From assembly GCF_003259225.1 (NCBI RefSeq), contig NZ_QHJF01000001.1:1-64000 (forward strand): 64,000 bases of DNA. Direction: 5' to 3'. The stretch comes from Marinomonas arctica. Its GTDB lineage: Bacteria > Pseudomonadota > Gammaproteobacteria > Pseudomonadales > Marinomonadaceae. Position numbers and translations under genes: made by a program. The notes beneath the pieces are model-generated. The model saw only the letters and a program-made list of their open reading frames with translations, searched no databases and was not told where the DNA came from. Position 1 is the stretch's first letter; each line of letters starts with the position of its first letter. Of this stretch, positions 1-8,210 are shown one piece after another.

Positions 1-63
1 AAGGGCATTAAAACCAGATAAACACTAAATGTAGTGTCTGGTTGCTCTAAATGGATAGCCCTT
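1..63. other. Nested inverted repeat (hairpin) at window edge
   Basis: An outer pair AAGGGC (1-6) and GCCCTT (58-63) encloses AACCAG (12-17) pairing with CTGGTT (38-43) and ACACT (22-26) pairing with AGTGT (33-37), with a six-base loop. It lies just upstream of topB and could be the tail of an upstream gene's terminator, a structured leader or a repeat element. The left side is cut by the window, so its full extent is unknown. Confidence 0.45.
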
Positions 64-86
64 ATATATAAACAGTAAGTGTATTT

Positions 87-2084
87 ATGATTCTTTATAT
101 TGCCGAAAAACCCAGTCTTGCCCGCGCTATTGCCGCCGCCCTTCCTTCGCCGCAGAAAAAAGAAGAAGGCTGTATTTGGCTACCAAATGGTGACTGCATT
201 AGTTGGTGTATCGGACATTTACTTGAACAAGCGGAACCACACCAATATGATCCTGCTTATAAAACATGGAATTTAGATCATTTACCCATTATTCCCACAG
301 ACTGGCAGTGGCAAGAAAAAACCAACACTAAAAAGCAGCTTGGTATACTCAAAAAGCTAATCAAAAAAGCCACCACTTTAGTTCACGCTGGCGATCCTGA
401 CCGCGAGGGACAGTTGCTCGTCGACGAAGTGCTCCACTACACCAAGGTGCCCGCACAAAAGCTTAAAAACACACAACGACTTTTAGTGAATGACTTAACG
501 CCCTCAGCCATCAAAAAAGCATTGAATAATTTACGCCTAAATAATGAGTTCGCCGCCTTATCTCGCTCCGCACTGGGACGAGCACGCGCCGACTGGCTAT
601 TTGGTTTGAACCTAACACGAGCCTACACCATTAGAGGGCGTCAAGCAGGCTACCAAGGCGTATTGTCTATTGGACGAGTACAAACCCCCGTGTTAGGCCT
701 GGTTGTCGCCAGAGACAAAGAGCGAGAAGCCTTCGTCCCAAAAGACTTCTATCAAGTGTGGGCCAGCATACAAACACCACAAAACGTTATGTTCCAAGCA
801 AAATGGCTGCCAAGCGAAGCTTGCCAGCCCTACATGGATGAGGAAAATCGTGTACTGAGTTTGCCTCTTGCACAAAATGTCGCCCAGCGCATTACTAATA
901 AACCCGCTATCGTAATAGACGCCCAATACAAGCAGAAAAAACAAGCGGCACCGCTCCCCTACAGCTTATCAGCACTACAAATAGACGCGGCAAAAGCTTT
1001 TTCACTGTCCGCCCAACAAGTATTAGATACTTGCCAAGTGCTTTATGAACGCCATCAAATGATCACTTATCCACGATCAGATTGTCGGTACTTGCCAACT
1101 CAACAACACAAAGATGCGCCTGCTATTATTGCGGCCTTGGCACGATCAGAAGGTGATCTACAAGATGGCGCCCAAAAAGCCGATGCGACACGAAAAAGCA
1201 AAGCTTGGAATGACAAGCAAGTCACGGCTCACCATGCGATTATTCCAACCACTCAGGCTTATAAAGCATCATCACTTTCGAAAACGGAAGCTTTGGTATT
1301 CAACCTAATTGCTCGCCAATACTTAATGCAGTTTTATCCAGAATACGATTACCTATCGTCCTACATCAAATTAGACATTGCCGGAGGTCAATTTGACGCC
1401 AAAGGCAATACACCTATTGCTCTGGGTTGGAAAACACTGTTACCCAGTCATAATAGAACAAAAGACCCTGATGATGAGAACCAAAATGAACTGCCCAAAC
1501 TGACCAAAGGCGACGAATTATGGTGTTCACAAGGTCAAGTACAAGAAAAAGTGACGACACCACCAGCCGCATTTACCGACGCCACTTTATTGGCCGCCAT
1601 GACGGGCATTAGTCGCTTTGTGACCAATAAAGACATTCGTGCAATTTTAAAAGAAACCGATGGGTTAGGAACAGAAGCCACTCGAGCAAGTATCATTGAG
1701 CTACTCTTCAAAAGAAATTTCTTGGTACGACAAGGCAAGCAGATCCATGCTAGCCAGACAGGACGCGCTTTTATTGACTGCCTACCAGCCCAACTGGTCA
1801 CTCCCGATATGACAGCCCAATGGGAATCGGCTCTGAATGGCATTAGCATAGGGGAAGCCAGCTATCAGGAATTTATGGCAAATTTAGAAGTAAATTTACA
1901 TCAGCTGCTTAGTGCATCACGAGATATGCCGGTTTCCGCACTACAACATTTACCCGCACCGACCAAAAAGCCTTTTACAAAACGCAGAAGTACAGGGACA
2001 AGAAAATCGACGGGGGCTAGAAAGCCCTCAGGATCGGACGCAACGCGCTCACCAACAAAAAGACGCCCTAAGGCGTCTTCATAA
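87..2084 (+). CDS. topB: DNA topoisomerase III
   Basis: Type IA topoisomerase that cuts and passes single DNA strands, removing precatenanes and recombination intermediates in the cytoplasm. An N-terminal TOPRIM domain is visible (IAEKPSLARAIA near residues 5-16 and the acidic AGDPDREGQ near 101-109). The catalytic tyrosine is Tyr328 in MITYPRSDCRYLP. At 665 residues it is close to E. coli TopB (about 650). The last 45 residues are a Lys/Arg/Ser/Thr-rich basic tail, as in many TopB proteins, which probably binds DNA. There is no strong ribosome site before the ATG. It stands alone on this strand and converges with the LysE-type gene. Confidence 0.97.
   Translation: MILYIAEKPSLARAIAAALPSPQKKEEGCIWLPNGDCISWCIGHLLEQAEPHQYDPAYKTWNLDHLPIIPTDWQWQEKTNTKKQLGILKKLIKKATTLVHAGDPDREGQLLVDEVLHYTKVPAQKLKNTQRLLVNDLTPSAIKKALNNLRLNNEFAALSRSALGRARADWLFGLNLTRAYTIRGRQAGYQGVLSIGRVQTPVLGLVVARDKEREAFVPKDFYQVWASIQTPQNVMFQAKWLPSEACQPYMDEENRVLSLPLAQNVAQRITNKPAIVIDAQYKQKKQAAPLPYSLSALQIDAAKAFSLSAQQVLDTCQVLYERHQMITYPRSDCRYLPTQQHKDAPAIIAALARSEGDLQDGAQKADATRKSKAWNDKQVTAHHAIIPTTQAYKASSLSKTEALVFNLIARQYLMQFYPEYDYLSSYIKLDIAGGQFDAKGNTPIALGWKTLLPSHNRTKDPDDENQNELPKLTKGDELWCSQGQVQEKVTTPPAAFTDATLLAAMTGISRFVTNKDIRAILKETDGLGTEATRASIIELLFKRNFLVRQGKQIHASQTGRAFIDCLPAQLVTPDMTAQWESALNGISIGEASYQEFMANLEVNLHQLLSASRDMPVSALQHLPAPTKKPFTKRRSTGTRKSTGARKPSGSDATRSPTKRRPKASS
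2054..2079 (-). terminator. Intrinsic terminator for the LysE-type gene, inside the topB 3' end
   Basis: AAGACGCC (2060-2067) pairs perfectly with GGCGTCTT (2072-2079) across a four-base loop. Read on the minus strand it is followed by TTTTTG, the layout of a Rho-independent terminator for the gene ending at 2153. The hairpin lies in the last codons of topB, so the two convergent genes share this DNA. Confidence 0.7.
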
Positions 2085-2115
2085 ACAATGGCTCAATCCG
2101 CTCTCTAGCCAATAG

Positions 2116-2163
2116 CAATATCAACCAGTTGCAACATCAACCGGTGGCAATATCAGCCAATTG
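2116..2163. repeat. Three imperfect 16-bp tandem repeats
   Basis: Three adjacent 16-bp units, CAATATCAACCAGTTG (2116), CAACATCAACCGGTGG (2132) and CAATATCAGCCAATTG (2148), fill the space between topB and the LysE-type gene. The third overlaps the stop codon and last codons of the latter. There are no spacers, so this is a small tandem duplication and not a CRISPR. Confidence 0.7.
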
Positions 2164-2773
2164 CGAGCCAAACACCGACACCAATCATCAAAGAACCAGC
2201 AATACGGTTCATAATTCGTACATTTCCGCTCTGCATAAGTATGGCTTTCAGGGTTCTACCACCAGCGGCATAAATTAACAAGCAGATAAATTCAAGCGTC
2301 AAAATAATGGCAATTAACACTGTTAACTGACTGGCTAATGGACGACTTGCATCCAAAAATGGTGGCAACAAAGCAACAAAAAAAGCCCATCCTTTCGGGT
2401 TTGCAATGGCCGTCACAAAACCTTGTGACATTAAATCTAACCGTGATGCTGGCTTGCTTCCAACTGCGTCCATTTTGATCGCCATCTTGCCTTTAGAAAG
2501 CCACATTTGCAGACCAACAAAAGCCAAATACGCACCACCGATGTATTTTAAAGCCATAAAGACACTAGGATAGTTCAGTAACAAAGCTGCCACCCCAATG
2601 GCTGACAAAATAGCCACCGTCGCCACGCCAACAAGCTCTCCCAACATCATCCAAAGTGCTCGTTTAACGCCAATGGTCATGCCCAGCGTCATGGCTAATG
2701 TCATACACATACCGGGTGTAATGGAAACAAAAAAGAAAGTCGGCACAAATGCCGAAAGCAGCGCTAAATTCAC
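2153..2773 (-). CDS. LysE/RhtB family amino-acid exporter
   Basis: Predicted inner-membrane exporter of amino acids or related metabolites. The 206-residue protein has the family's six hydrophobic segments. It also shows the N-terminal pattern TPGMCMTLAMTLGMTIGV (near residues 19-36), where the family has a conserved TPGP-like turn followed by a glycine-rich helix, and the central NPKGWAFFVAL segment typical of RhtB proteins. The start is GTG at 2773, preceded by AAGGAC at suitable spacing. Substrate cannot be told from sequence. It is monocistronic and ends in a terminator inside topB. Confidence 0.9.
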   Translation of the reverse strand: MNLALLSAFVPTFFFVSITPGMCMTLAMTLGMTIGVKRALWMMLGELVGVATVAILSAIGVAALLLNYPSVFMALKYIGGAYLAFVGLQMWLSKGKMAIKMDAVGSKPASRLDLMSQGFVTAIANPKGWAFFVALLPPFLDASRPLASQLTVLIAIILTLEFICLLIYAAGGRTLKAILMQSGNVRIMNRIAGSLMIGVGVWLAIG

Positions 2774-2930
2774 AAAAAGTCCTTATCAAAGATGGCGTGA
2801 AGGGAAAGGAAAAATCGCATTATTTTTCATAACAAGCAAGAGAATATAATAAAAACCTCAGTGGGTCGAAAAGAACAGATAAACAACCGCGATACTCGAA
2901 ATCTATCAGAAAAAACCGAGAAAATGCCTG

Positions 2931-3713
2931 TTAAAAGCGCTTTTTGCCTTTAAATGTAGAGTCTTCTATAAATTTACTCCACTCGTCATCTAACTCTTCT
3001 TCGGCCTCACTAGACATATTTTTGTTAATCTCTTCTTCGGCTTTCTGCAATGCCATATCGTCTTCAATCTCTTGCAACAATTCTTGATATTTTTGCACTG
3101 TAGGCTGTGCTTCAATCATATCTTTGATGGGAGTTAATTGTGCTAGAGCCTCTTTATACATATCAATGGCAGCTTGCATTTGCCCGCTCAGAAACGCTTT
3201 ACGCGCCAGGTAACCATGATAATCTGCATTAACCTTGTAATGATAAAAGTTCAACAGTTTACTGTAACGATGAGCATTGTCTTGATCGATCGTTTTTTCT
3301 TTCTGGGACAGAATCAAAAAGGACTTGAGAGACTCAAACAAGCGTTTTACTTCAATGATCAATAGCTCATCATTCATCGTCTTGGCGCGTCTTTTTTGCT
3401 TACTGGTCTGAAATTCTGACATTTCTTCAGCCAAATGATTTCGTCGACGCGTTAAGGTTGGATCGGGTTGTAGTAATAATAACTGATCATAAATGGCGAT
3501 CATTCGAGAAAATAACCACAATCGCATATCTTTAGGCTGATATTGTGGTGGCATGTCATCTAAATAACGACGTACTTGGCGCAATTGGTTATTCAGTGTA
3601 GCCACTTTACGCAATTTCTCGAGTCGAGCTTGCTCTTTCAACTGTAGAAAAATAGCAAACGCGATAAATCCACCGATAACAAGCAAAAGTACAGTGATGG
3701 TAACAGCTGTCAT
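2931..3713 (-). CDS. Membrane-anchored helical protein of unknown function, paralog A
   Basis: I do not recognise this family. The 260-residue protein has one N-terminal transmembrane helix (residues about 5-24) followed by a charged, mostly helical cytoplasmic region. A short stretch near residues 170-195 (YLARKAFLSGQMQAAIDMY) resembles a TPR helix pair, and the C-terminus is very acidic before a basic KGKKRF end. Architecture, length and local sequence resemble the neighbouring gene ending at 3777, so the two look like a diverged tandem duplication. They are 63 bp apart on the same strand and probably co-transcribed. Confidence 0.75.
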   Translation of the reverse strand: MTAVTITVLLLVIGGFIAFAIFLQLKEQARLEKLRKVATLNNQLRQVRRYLDDMPPQYQPKDMRLWLFSRMIAIYDQLLLLQPDPTLTRRRNHLAEEMSEFQTSKQKRRAKTMNDELLIIEVKRLFESLKSFLILSQKEKTIDQDNAHRYSKLLNFYHYKVNADYHGYLARKAFLSGQMQAAIDMYKEALAQLTPIKDMIEAQPTVQKYQELLQEIEDDMALQKAEEEINKNMSSEAEEELDDEWSKFIEDSTFKGKKRF

Positions 3714-3776
3714 ATAATAGGTTATTTACCTTAGTCGTGTTGTAGCTGAGTAATAATCATCATAAAGCATCCATTT

Positions 3777-4472
3777 TTATGATGATTCAGTTTTATCTTT
3801 TTTAGCAAATAAAACTTTTTCAACATCCTGTATCATATTTTGTAGACGAATAGCTTCTTTTTTTGCCCCACTAACAGAAATATTTTTCTCAATCACCGAC
3901 AATGCAGCACGATACTTTTCTAGAGCGCGACCTTTTTTATCATTGTCTAAATCTTGCCTCGCTTGGCGGACCAACAAATCGCGATGCGCCAAAGCGTGGG
4001 CATATCGTACTAAGACAATATGATGCCGAATAATGGTTCGACTCACACCATAGTGCTCTGTCAGGTATCTTAACTCCCTGAGCATTACCTGCAGTGCATT
4101 CTGTACCTGTTCAAGTTGCTGCTGGCTAGTCACTCTATCTTTAACCATCACGTTCTTCCCAAGCTTCAGCTCTGTTAACAAACGTGCTAAGTATATCTTC
4201 TTAGTGACAAAGCTTGATTGAAAATTGGCTGTGATAAGCTGTTCAATAGCCGCTAATAAATACTCTATGATAAATAGTTTCGTTTCTTTCGCTAAGTAAC
4301 GATCGGAAACCGTCTCTAGCGCATAGAGTAAGCGGTCGCTTCGATTAGATAAAGAAGAAAGCTGTTTTTCTTTTAACTCGCGCAGCTGCTTTCGCCAACG
4401 AAAAAATGCTGGCAAAGAACAGCACACCAAAAATAGAGTAACAGCCACTAAGACCAACATACTTGATTTCAT
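3777..4472 (-). CDS. Membrane-anchored helical protein of unknown function, paralog B
   Basis: Family not recognised. The 231-residue protein has an N-terminal transmembrane helix (residues about 4-23, with two cysteines) then a long basic helical region. A stretch near residues 175-195 (ARQDLDNDKKGRALEKYRAAL) aligns by eye with the TPR-like part of the downstream paralog, and RLLYALETVSDRYLAKETKL corresponds to RYLDDMPPQYQPKDMRL there. It is the upstream member of the pair and starts at ATG 4472. The PiT gene lies upstream on the same strand, but a terminator separates them, so a shared role in phosphate uptake is not supported. Confidence 0.75.
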   Translation of the reverse strand: MKSSMLVLVAVTLFLVCCSLPAFFRWRKQLRELKEKQLSSLSNRSDRLLYALETVSDRYLAKETKLFIIEYLLAAIEQLITANFQSSFVTKKIYLARLLTELKLGKNVMVKDRVTSQQQLEQVQNALQVMLRELRYLTEHYGVSRTIIRHHIVLVRYAHALAHRDLLVRQARQDLDNDKKGRALEKYRAALSVIEKNISVSGAKKEAIRLQNMIQDVEKVLFAKKDKTESS

Positions 4473-4559
4473 TTATTGATAGTTACCCAAGACATTAAAA
4501 CCAGTGTGAAGATACTCAGTACACCTAATCTACTTATATAACATAGAGCAGATGATAAA

Positions 4560-4596
4560 AACAAAAAAAGACCAGATAGACTGATCTTTTTTGTTT
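4560..4596 (-). terminator. Terminator downstream of the PiT transporter
   Basis: AACAAAAAAAGACCAG (4560-4575) and CTGATCTTTTTTGTT (4581-4595) form a long stem with one mismatch and a five-base loop. The A- and T-rich flanks let it work in either direction; here it follows the PiT gene that ends at 4611. Confidence 0.75.
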
Positions 4597-4610
4597 AATT
4601 GCCTCTTCCA

Positions 4611-6185
4611 TTATCGAGAGACAGAAAAACCAAGTAACATATAAAAAATCAATGCTGAAAGTAAAGCTGATGCCGGCACAGTTATAACCCATGCCGCGGC
4701 AATACGTAACAAGGCAGAACGCTTAACCAATTCTTTTTTCGTCGCTTTTTTCAGTCCTTTACGCTCTTCAGAAGAGATAGGGGAAGAGGCCTGGGCCGCT
4801 TTTAGCTCTTTCAGAATCAACCGTTTTTCTTCTACATCCGCCGATTTGAAACGCTTCACAAACTCTTTCGTTTGTTCACCATTATGGCCCGCTGACGCAG
4901 AGTGAGAGATAATAGAAGCTAATTTCTTCTCATAAGATTGCTTGAGGTATTCACGTAAGAACCCAACACCAAAAATACCGCCTACCGCAATATGAGTAGA
5001 ACTAACAGGCAAACCAAGTTGGGAAGCAATGATTACCGTGATAGCGGCCGCCATAGCGACACAAAACGCTCTGGTTTTATCAAGCTCTGTGATTTCAGAA
5101 CCCACCGTTTTGATCAATTTCGGACCAAACAAAGCCAAACCAACGGCAATACCAATGCCGCCAACCATCATGATCCACAAAGGAATAGAAGCAGAACCAG
5201 AAACAGCCCCCGTTAACAAAGCATCATTTATCGCAGCCAAAGGCCCAATAGCATTAGCAACATCATTGGCACCATGAGCAAAGCTCAATAACGCAGCCGA
5301 AACAATCAACGGAATAGTAAACAAACTATTTACCGCGTCTTTGTCATTAGCCAACGCGGCAGCGGCCTTATCTACGATAGGACGAACGATAAAATACACC
5401 GTCAAGGCAATCGCAAAGGCAACCATAGCAGCCGTAATAAAATCGAGTTTCCAAAGCTTGCTCAGACCTTTCAGAATCAAGTAGGTCGAAAAAGACCACA
5501 CCATAATACCGACTAGAAAAGGAACCACTTTTCTTGCAGCATCAATCATATCGCTCTTATACGTAATAGAACGTTTGATGTACATAAGGAAAAGCGCGGC
5601 AATTATGCCTCCCATCAGAGGAGAAATTACCCAGCTAGCAACAATGGCAATCATTTTATCCCAGTTAGCAATATCCCAGCCACCAGCCGCAATACCAGCA
5701 CCAAGCACACCACCTACAATAGAGTGTGTTGTTGATACTGGCGCACCAAGGTATGTCGCTAAATTAAGCCAAATAGCACCTGCCAATAAGGCGGCCATCA
5801 TGACCCAAATAAAGGTTTCCGCATTACCAATGGCATTGGGATTAATGATGCCGTTTTTAATGGTGCCCACTACGGTTCCACCAGCAATCAATGCCCCCGC
5901 AGCTTCAAATACCGCCGCGATCAAAATTGCCCCCGTCATAGACAGAGCTTTTGACCCAACCGCAGGGCCAACGTTGTTCGCCACATCGTTGGCACCAATA
6001 TTAACCGCCATGTAGGCGCCTATTGCCGCAGCAATGGCTAATATTGACAAGTTAGAAACACCAACACCATTGTTGGTTGCATAAAAACCAGACGCTAAGA
6101 CAAAAGCTAAAGCGATCAATACTCGAATAAACTCATGACCACTTAGTAAAGTGGATTCTTCTTTCGGGTTATTTGTAAGATCCAT
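4611..6185 (-). CDS. PiT family inorganic phosphate transporter
   Basis: Low-affinity cation-coupled phosphate importer of the inner membrane. The 524-residue protein carries the two PiT signature repeats, one N-terminal (NIGANDVANNVGPAVGSKAL near residues 62-81) and one C-terminal (FAHGANDVANAIGPLAA near residues 302-318), each followed by a PVSTTHS or PVSSTHI motif. About ten hydrophobic segments are seen, plus a central hydrophilic loop after GVGFLREYL that is longer than in compact PiT proteins. No PhoU-like DUF47 partner gene is adjacent, unlike many PiT loci. A PhoB-box-like sequence lies about 155 bp upstream but in the opposite orientation. Confidence 0.95.
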   Translation of the reverse strand: MDLTNNPKEESTLLSGHEFIRVLIALAFVLASGFYATNNGVGVSNLSILAIAAAIGAYMAVNIGANDVANNVGPAVGSKALSMTGAILIAAVFEAAGALIAGGTVVGTIKNGIINPNAIGNAETFIWVMMAALLAGAIWLNLATYLGAPVSTTHSIVGGVLGAGIAAGGWDIANWDKMIAIVASWVISPLMGGIIAALFLMYIKRSITYKSDMIDAARKVVPFLVGIMVWSFSTYLILKGLSKLWKLDFITAAMVAFAIALTVYFIVRPIVDKAAAALANDKDAVNSLFTIPLIVSAALLSFAHGANDVANAIGPLAAINDALLTGAVSGSASIPLWIMMVGGIGIAVGLALFGPKLIKTVGSEITELDKTRAFCVAMAAAITVIIASQLGLPVSSTHIAVGGIFGVGFLREYLKQSYEKKLASIISHSASAGHNGEQTKEFVKRFKSADVEEKRLILKELKAAQASSPISSEERKGLKKATKKELVKRSALLRIAAAWVITVPASALLSALIFYMLLGFSVSR

Positions 6186-6340
6186 ATGGGCTCTTCATTT
6201 ATGATTAATCTATGCCAAACTCTTGATAAACTAAGGTAAACCTTACGTTATTCAACAAGGTGCCTTCCCAGCACAGTTATAAATTCGGCTCTCAATTCAT
6301 CCTATCGAACATCTTGTGTATGAAGGCAAACACGGTATGC

Positions 6341-6358
6341 CTGTCATATATCTGTAAA
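6341..6358 (+). promoter_or_regulatory. PhoB-box-like direct repeat, oriented away from PiT
   Basis: CTGTCATATATCTGTAAA contains two CTGT half-repeats 11 bp apart and matches about 15 of 18 positions of the E. coli Pho box. It sits in the 349-bp gap between PiT and sdaA but reads toward sdaA, whose 3' end it faces, so activation of PiT from it is unlikely. Repression or chance are alternatives. Confidence 0.3.
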
Positions 6359-6440
6359 CTATCAAATCGGCGCCATTCTACACTGGGTTCGTGCAGATAA
6401 AAACCCCTGTGTCTTTTGCGTAGACTAGGCTAAAAAAGAC

Positions 6441-6465
6441 AAAAAAAAGTGCCCTAAAAGGCACT
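6441..6465 (-). terminator. Terminator downstream of sdaA
   Basis: AGTGCC (6448-6453) pairs with GGCACT (6460-6465) around a six-base loop. The minus strand continues into eight T residues (A tract 6441-6448). It lies about 70 bp after the sdaA stop codon. Confidence 0.75.
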
Positions 6466-6534
6466 GATGACAAAAATACTACACAAATATGACCGTTTTG
6501 TTACAGGGTGTTTTTTTCACACCCCCCTCATTTA

Positions 6535-7917
6535 TTAACACTCGATGACATTAACTGCCAAACCACCACGGGATGTTTCTTTGTACTTATCGTTCATGTC
6601 TCTCCCTGTGTCGCGCATAGTGCGAATCACTTTATCAAGAGAAACATAGTGGGTGCCATCACCACGTAGGGCCATACTCGCTGAGTTAATTGCTTTAATA
6701 GAAGCCATCGCATTGCGTTCGATACAAGGCACTTGCACCAAGCCGCCAATGGGATCACAGGTCAAACCTAAATTATGTTCCATCCCTATTTCCGCTGCGT
6801 TTTCAATCTGTTCAGGGGTGCCACCCGTTGCCGCTGCCAATCCAGCGGCCGCCATGGCACACGCTGACCCGACTTCGCCTTGACAACCCACTTCGGCCCC
6901 AGAAATAGACGCATTCTCTTTAAATAACAAACCAATCGCCGCCGCGGTAAGGAAAAAATTAATCACTCCCTCCTCACAAGAGCGAGGGCAAAACTCCCAA
7001 TAATAATGTAACACCGCTGGAATAATACCTGCAGCCCCATTGGTGGGTGCCGTCACAACTCGTCCTCCAGCCGCGTTTTCTTCATTCACTGCAAGCGCAT
7101 ACAAATTGACCCAGTCCATCGCCCCTAAAGACGGCGTAATCATATCCATGCGCGTTTTACTGGTCAGATCTCGGTGCAGGCTAGCGGCTCTGCGTTTCAC
7201 TTTTAAGCCGCCAGGCAATATTCCCTCATTACGAATACCTTGCTGAACACATGCCCGCATCACAGACCAAATAGAAAGAATCCCCTGTTTAATCTCGTCT
7301 TCTGTGCGCCATGTTTTTTCGTTTTCCATCATGATTTGCGCAATACTCTTATCGTGCTCGTGGCAAAGCTGAATGAGGGTTTCGGCATTATGAAAAACAT
7401 AAGGAAGCTCCGTTGTGTCTTCTACTATCGAGACCTTCCCCTGCTCGTCTTCTTGCACAATAAAACCACCGCCCACTGAATAAAAAGTCGCTTGATGAAC
7501 CTTCTGCTCATCGGCATCAAACGCCACCAACACCATGCCATTGGCATGAAACTCTAAACGATCAATACGGTGATAAATTAAATCGGTAGCCACCTCAATG
7601 TGAAGTGGCTGCTTTGACAATAAATTCAGCTCAGATGAAGCTTCTATTTGCTCAATTCGCTCTTTGACACTACTGGGATCAATACTGTCTGGCAACTCAC
7701 CTTCAAGCCCCATTAGCACAGCCGTTCCTGTACCATGCCCTTTTCCTGTTGCACCAAGAGAACCATATAAATCAATCTGTAAACGCGTAACCTTGGATAA
7801 CAAATGACGATCTTGTAATTGATGAGCAAATTGGTTGGCCGCGACCATAGGACCAACCGTATGTGAGCTGGAAGGTCCAATCCCCACCTTAAAAAGGTCA
7901 AATAAACTGATTGCCAT
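6535..7917 (-). CDS. sdaA: L-serine dehydratase (L-serine ammonia-lyase), iron-sulfur type
   Basis: Converts L-serine to pyruvate and ammonia in the cytoplasm using an oxygen-labile 4Fe-4S cluster. The single chain fuses the beta domain (SLFDLFKVGIGPSSSHTVGP at residues 3-22) with the alpha domain. Candidate cluster cysteines occur in GCQGEVGSACAMAAAGL, LTCDPIGGLVQVPC and the C-terminal VNVIEC. I choose the ATG at 7917 (460 residues): it has GAGGAAA just upstream and matches the family start, whereas the longer frame begins at a GTG with no family sequence. It is monocistronic with its own terminator. A perfect inverted repeat lies about 100 bp upstream. Confidence 0.95.
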   Translation of the reverse strand: MAISLFDLFKVGIGPSSSHTVGPMVAANQFAHQLQDRHLLSKVTRLQIDLYGSLGATGKGHGTGTAVLMGLEGELPDSIDPSSVKERIEQIEASSELNLLSKQPLHIEVATDLIYHRIDRLEFHANGMVLVAFDADEQKVHQATFYSVGGGFIVQEDEQGKVSIVEDTTELPYVFHNAETLIQLCHEHDKSIAQIMMENEKTWRTEDEIKQGILSIWSVMRACVQQGIRNEGILPGGLKVKRRAASLHRDLTSKTRMDMITPSLGAMDWVNLYALAVNEENAAGGRVVTAPTNGAAGIIPAVLHYYWEFCPRSCEEGVINFFLTAAAIGLLFKENASISGAEVGCQGEVGSACAMAAAGLAAATGGTPEQIENAAEIGMEHNLGLTCDPIGGLVQVPCIERNAMASIKAINSASMALRGDGTHYVSLDKVIRTMRDTGRDMNDKYKETSRGGLAVNVIEC

Positions 7918-8014
7918 AACTGTTTCCTCTGTGACAAATACTGATAAGACCATTAACCTTGGCAATATATAAGACAAGATCACTATAAAGCGAAATTATC
8001 ACTTCTGAGACAAA

Positions 8015-8030
8015 GTTTCCAATAGGAAAC
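8015..8030. promoter_or_regulatory. Palindrome in the sdaA upstream region
   Basis: GTTTCC-AATA-GGAAAC (8015-8030) is a perfect six-base inverted repeat about 100 bp before the sdaA start. Its size suits a dimeric regulator, but I cannot assign one. Confidence 0.35.
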
Positions 8031-8148
8031 AAGAAGGAAACCAGATATCGGTGCGTCTATTCAAAAAAAAGCAATTTTTTGGCGCTTCGGGACCATTACA
8101 AAGCGGCAGGTGAAAAACGGACAATCTAAACAAAGCTCACAATAAAAC

Positions 8149-8181
8149 AAAGCCAAAAGACAGAAAATGTCTTTTGGCTTT
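8149..8181 (-). terminator. Terminator downstream of the aldehyde dehydrogenase
   Basis: AAAGCCAAAAGACA (8149-8162) pairs perfectly with TGTCTTTTGGCTTT (8168-8181) across a five-base loop. It lies 30 bp after the aldehyde dehydrogenase stop codon. Confidence 0.8.
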
Positions 8182-8210
8182 TCCCTTTTATACCAGCTTA
8201 TTAGGTTAGA

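Noticed and set aside
1..63. Possible integron attC site
   Set aside because: No integrase, no second site and no clear R'/R'' boxes; the hairpin is reported only as a structure.
1535..1849. 104-codon open frame on the minus strand inside topB
   Set aside because: It lies wholly within the strongly conserved topB frame, has no ribosome site and its translation resembles no family.
2116..2163. Possible CRISPR-like repeat
   Set aside because: Units are directly adjacent without spacers, only three in number and imperfect; no cas gene is near.
5575..6015. 146-codon open frame on the plus strand inside the PiT gene
   Set aside because: Low-complexity Ala/Pro/Ile product typical of the antisense of a membrane protein gene; no ribosome site.
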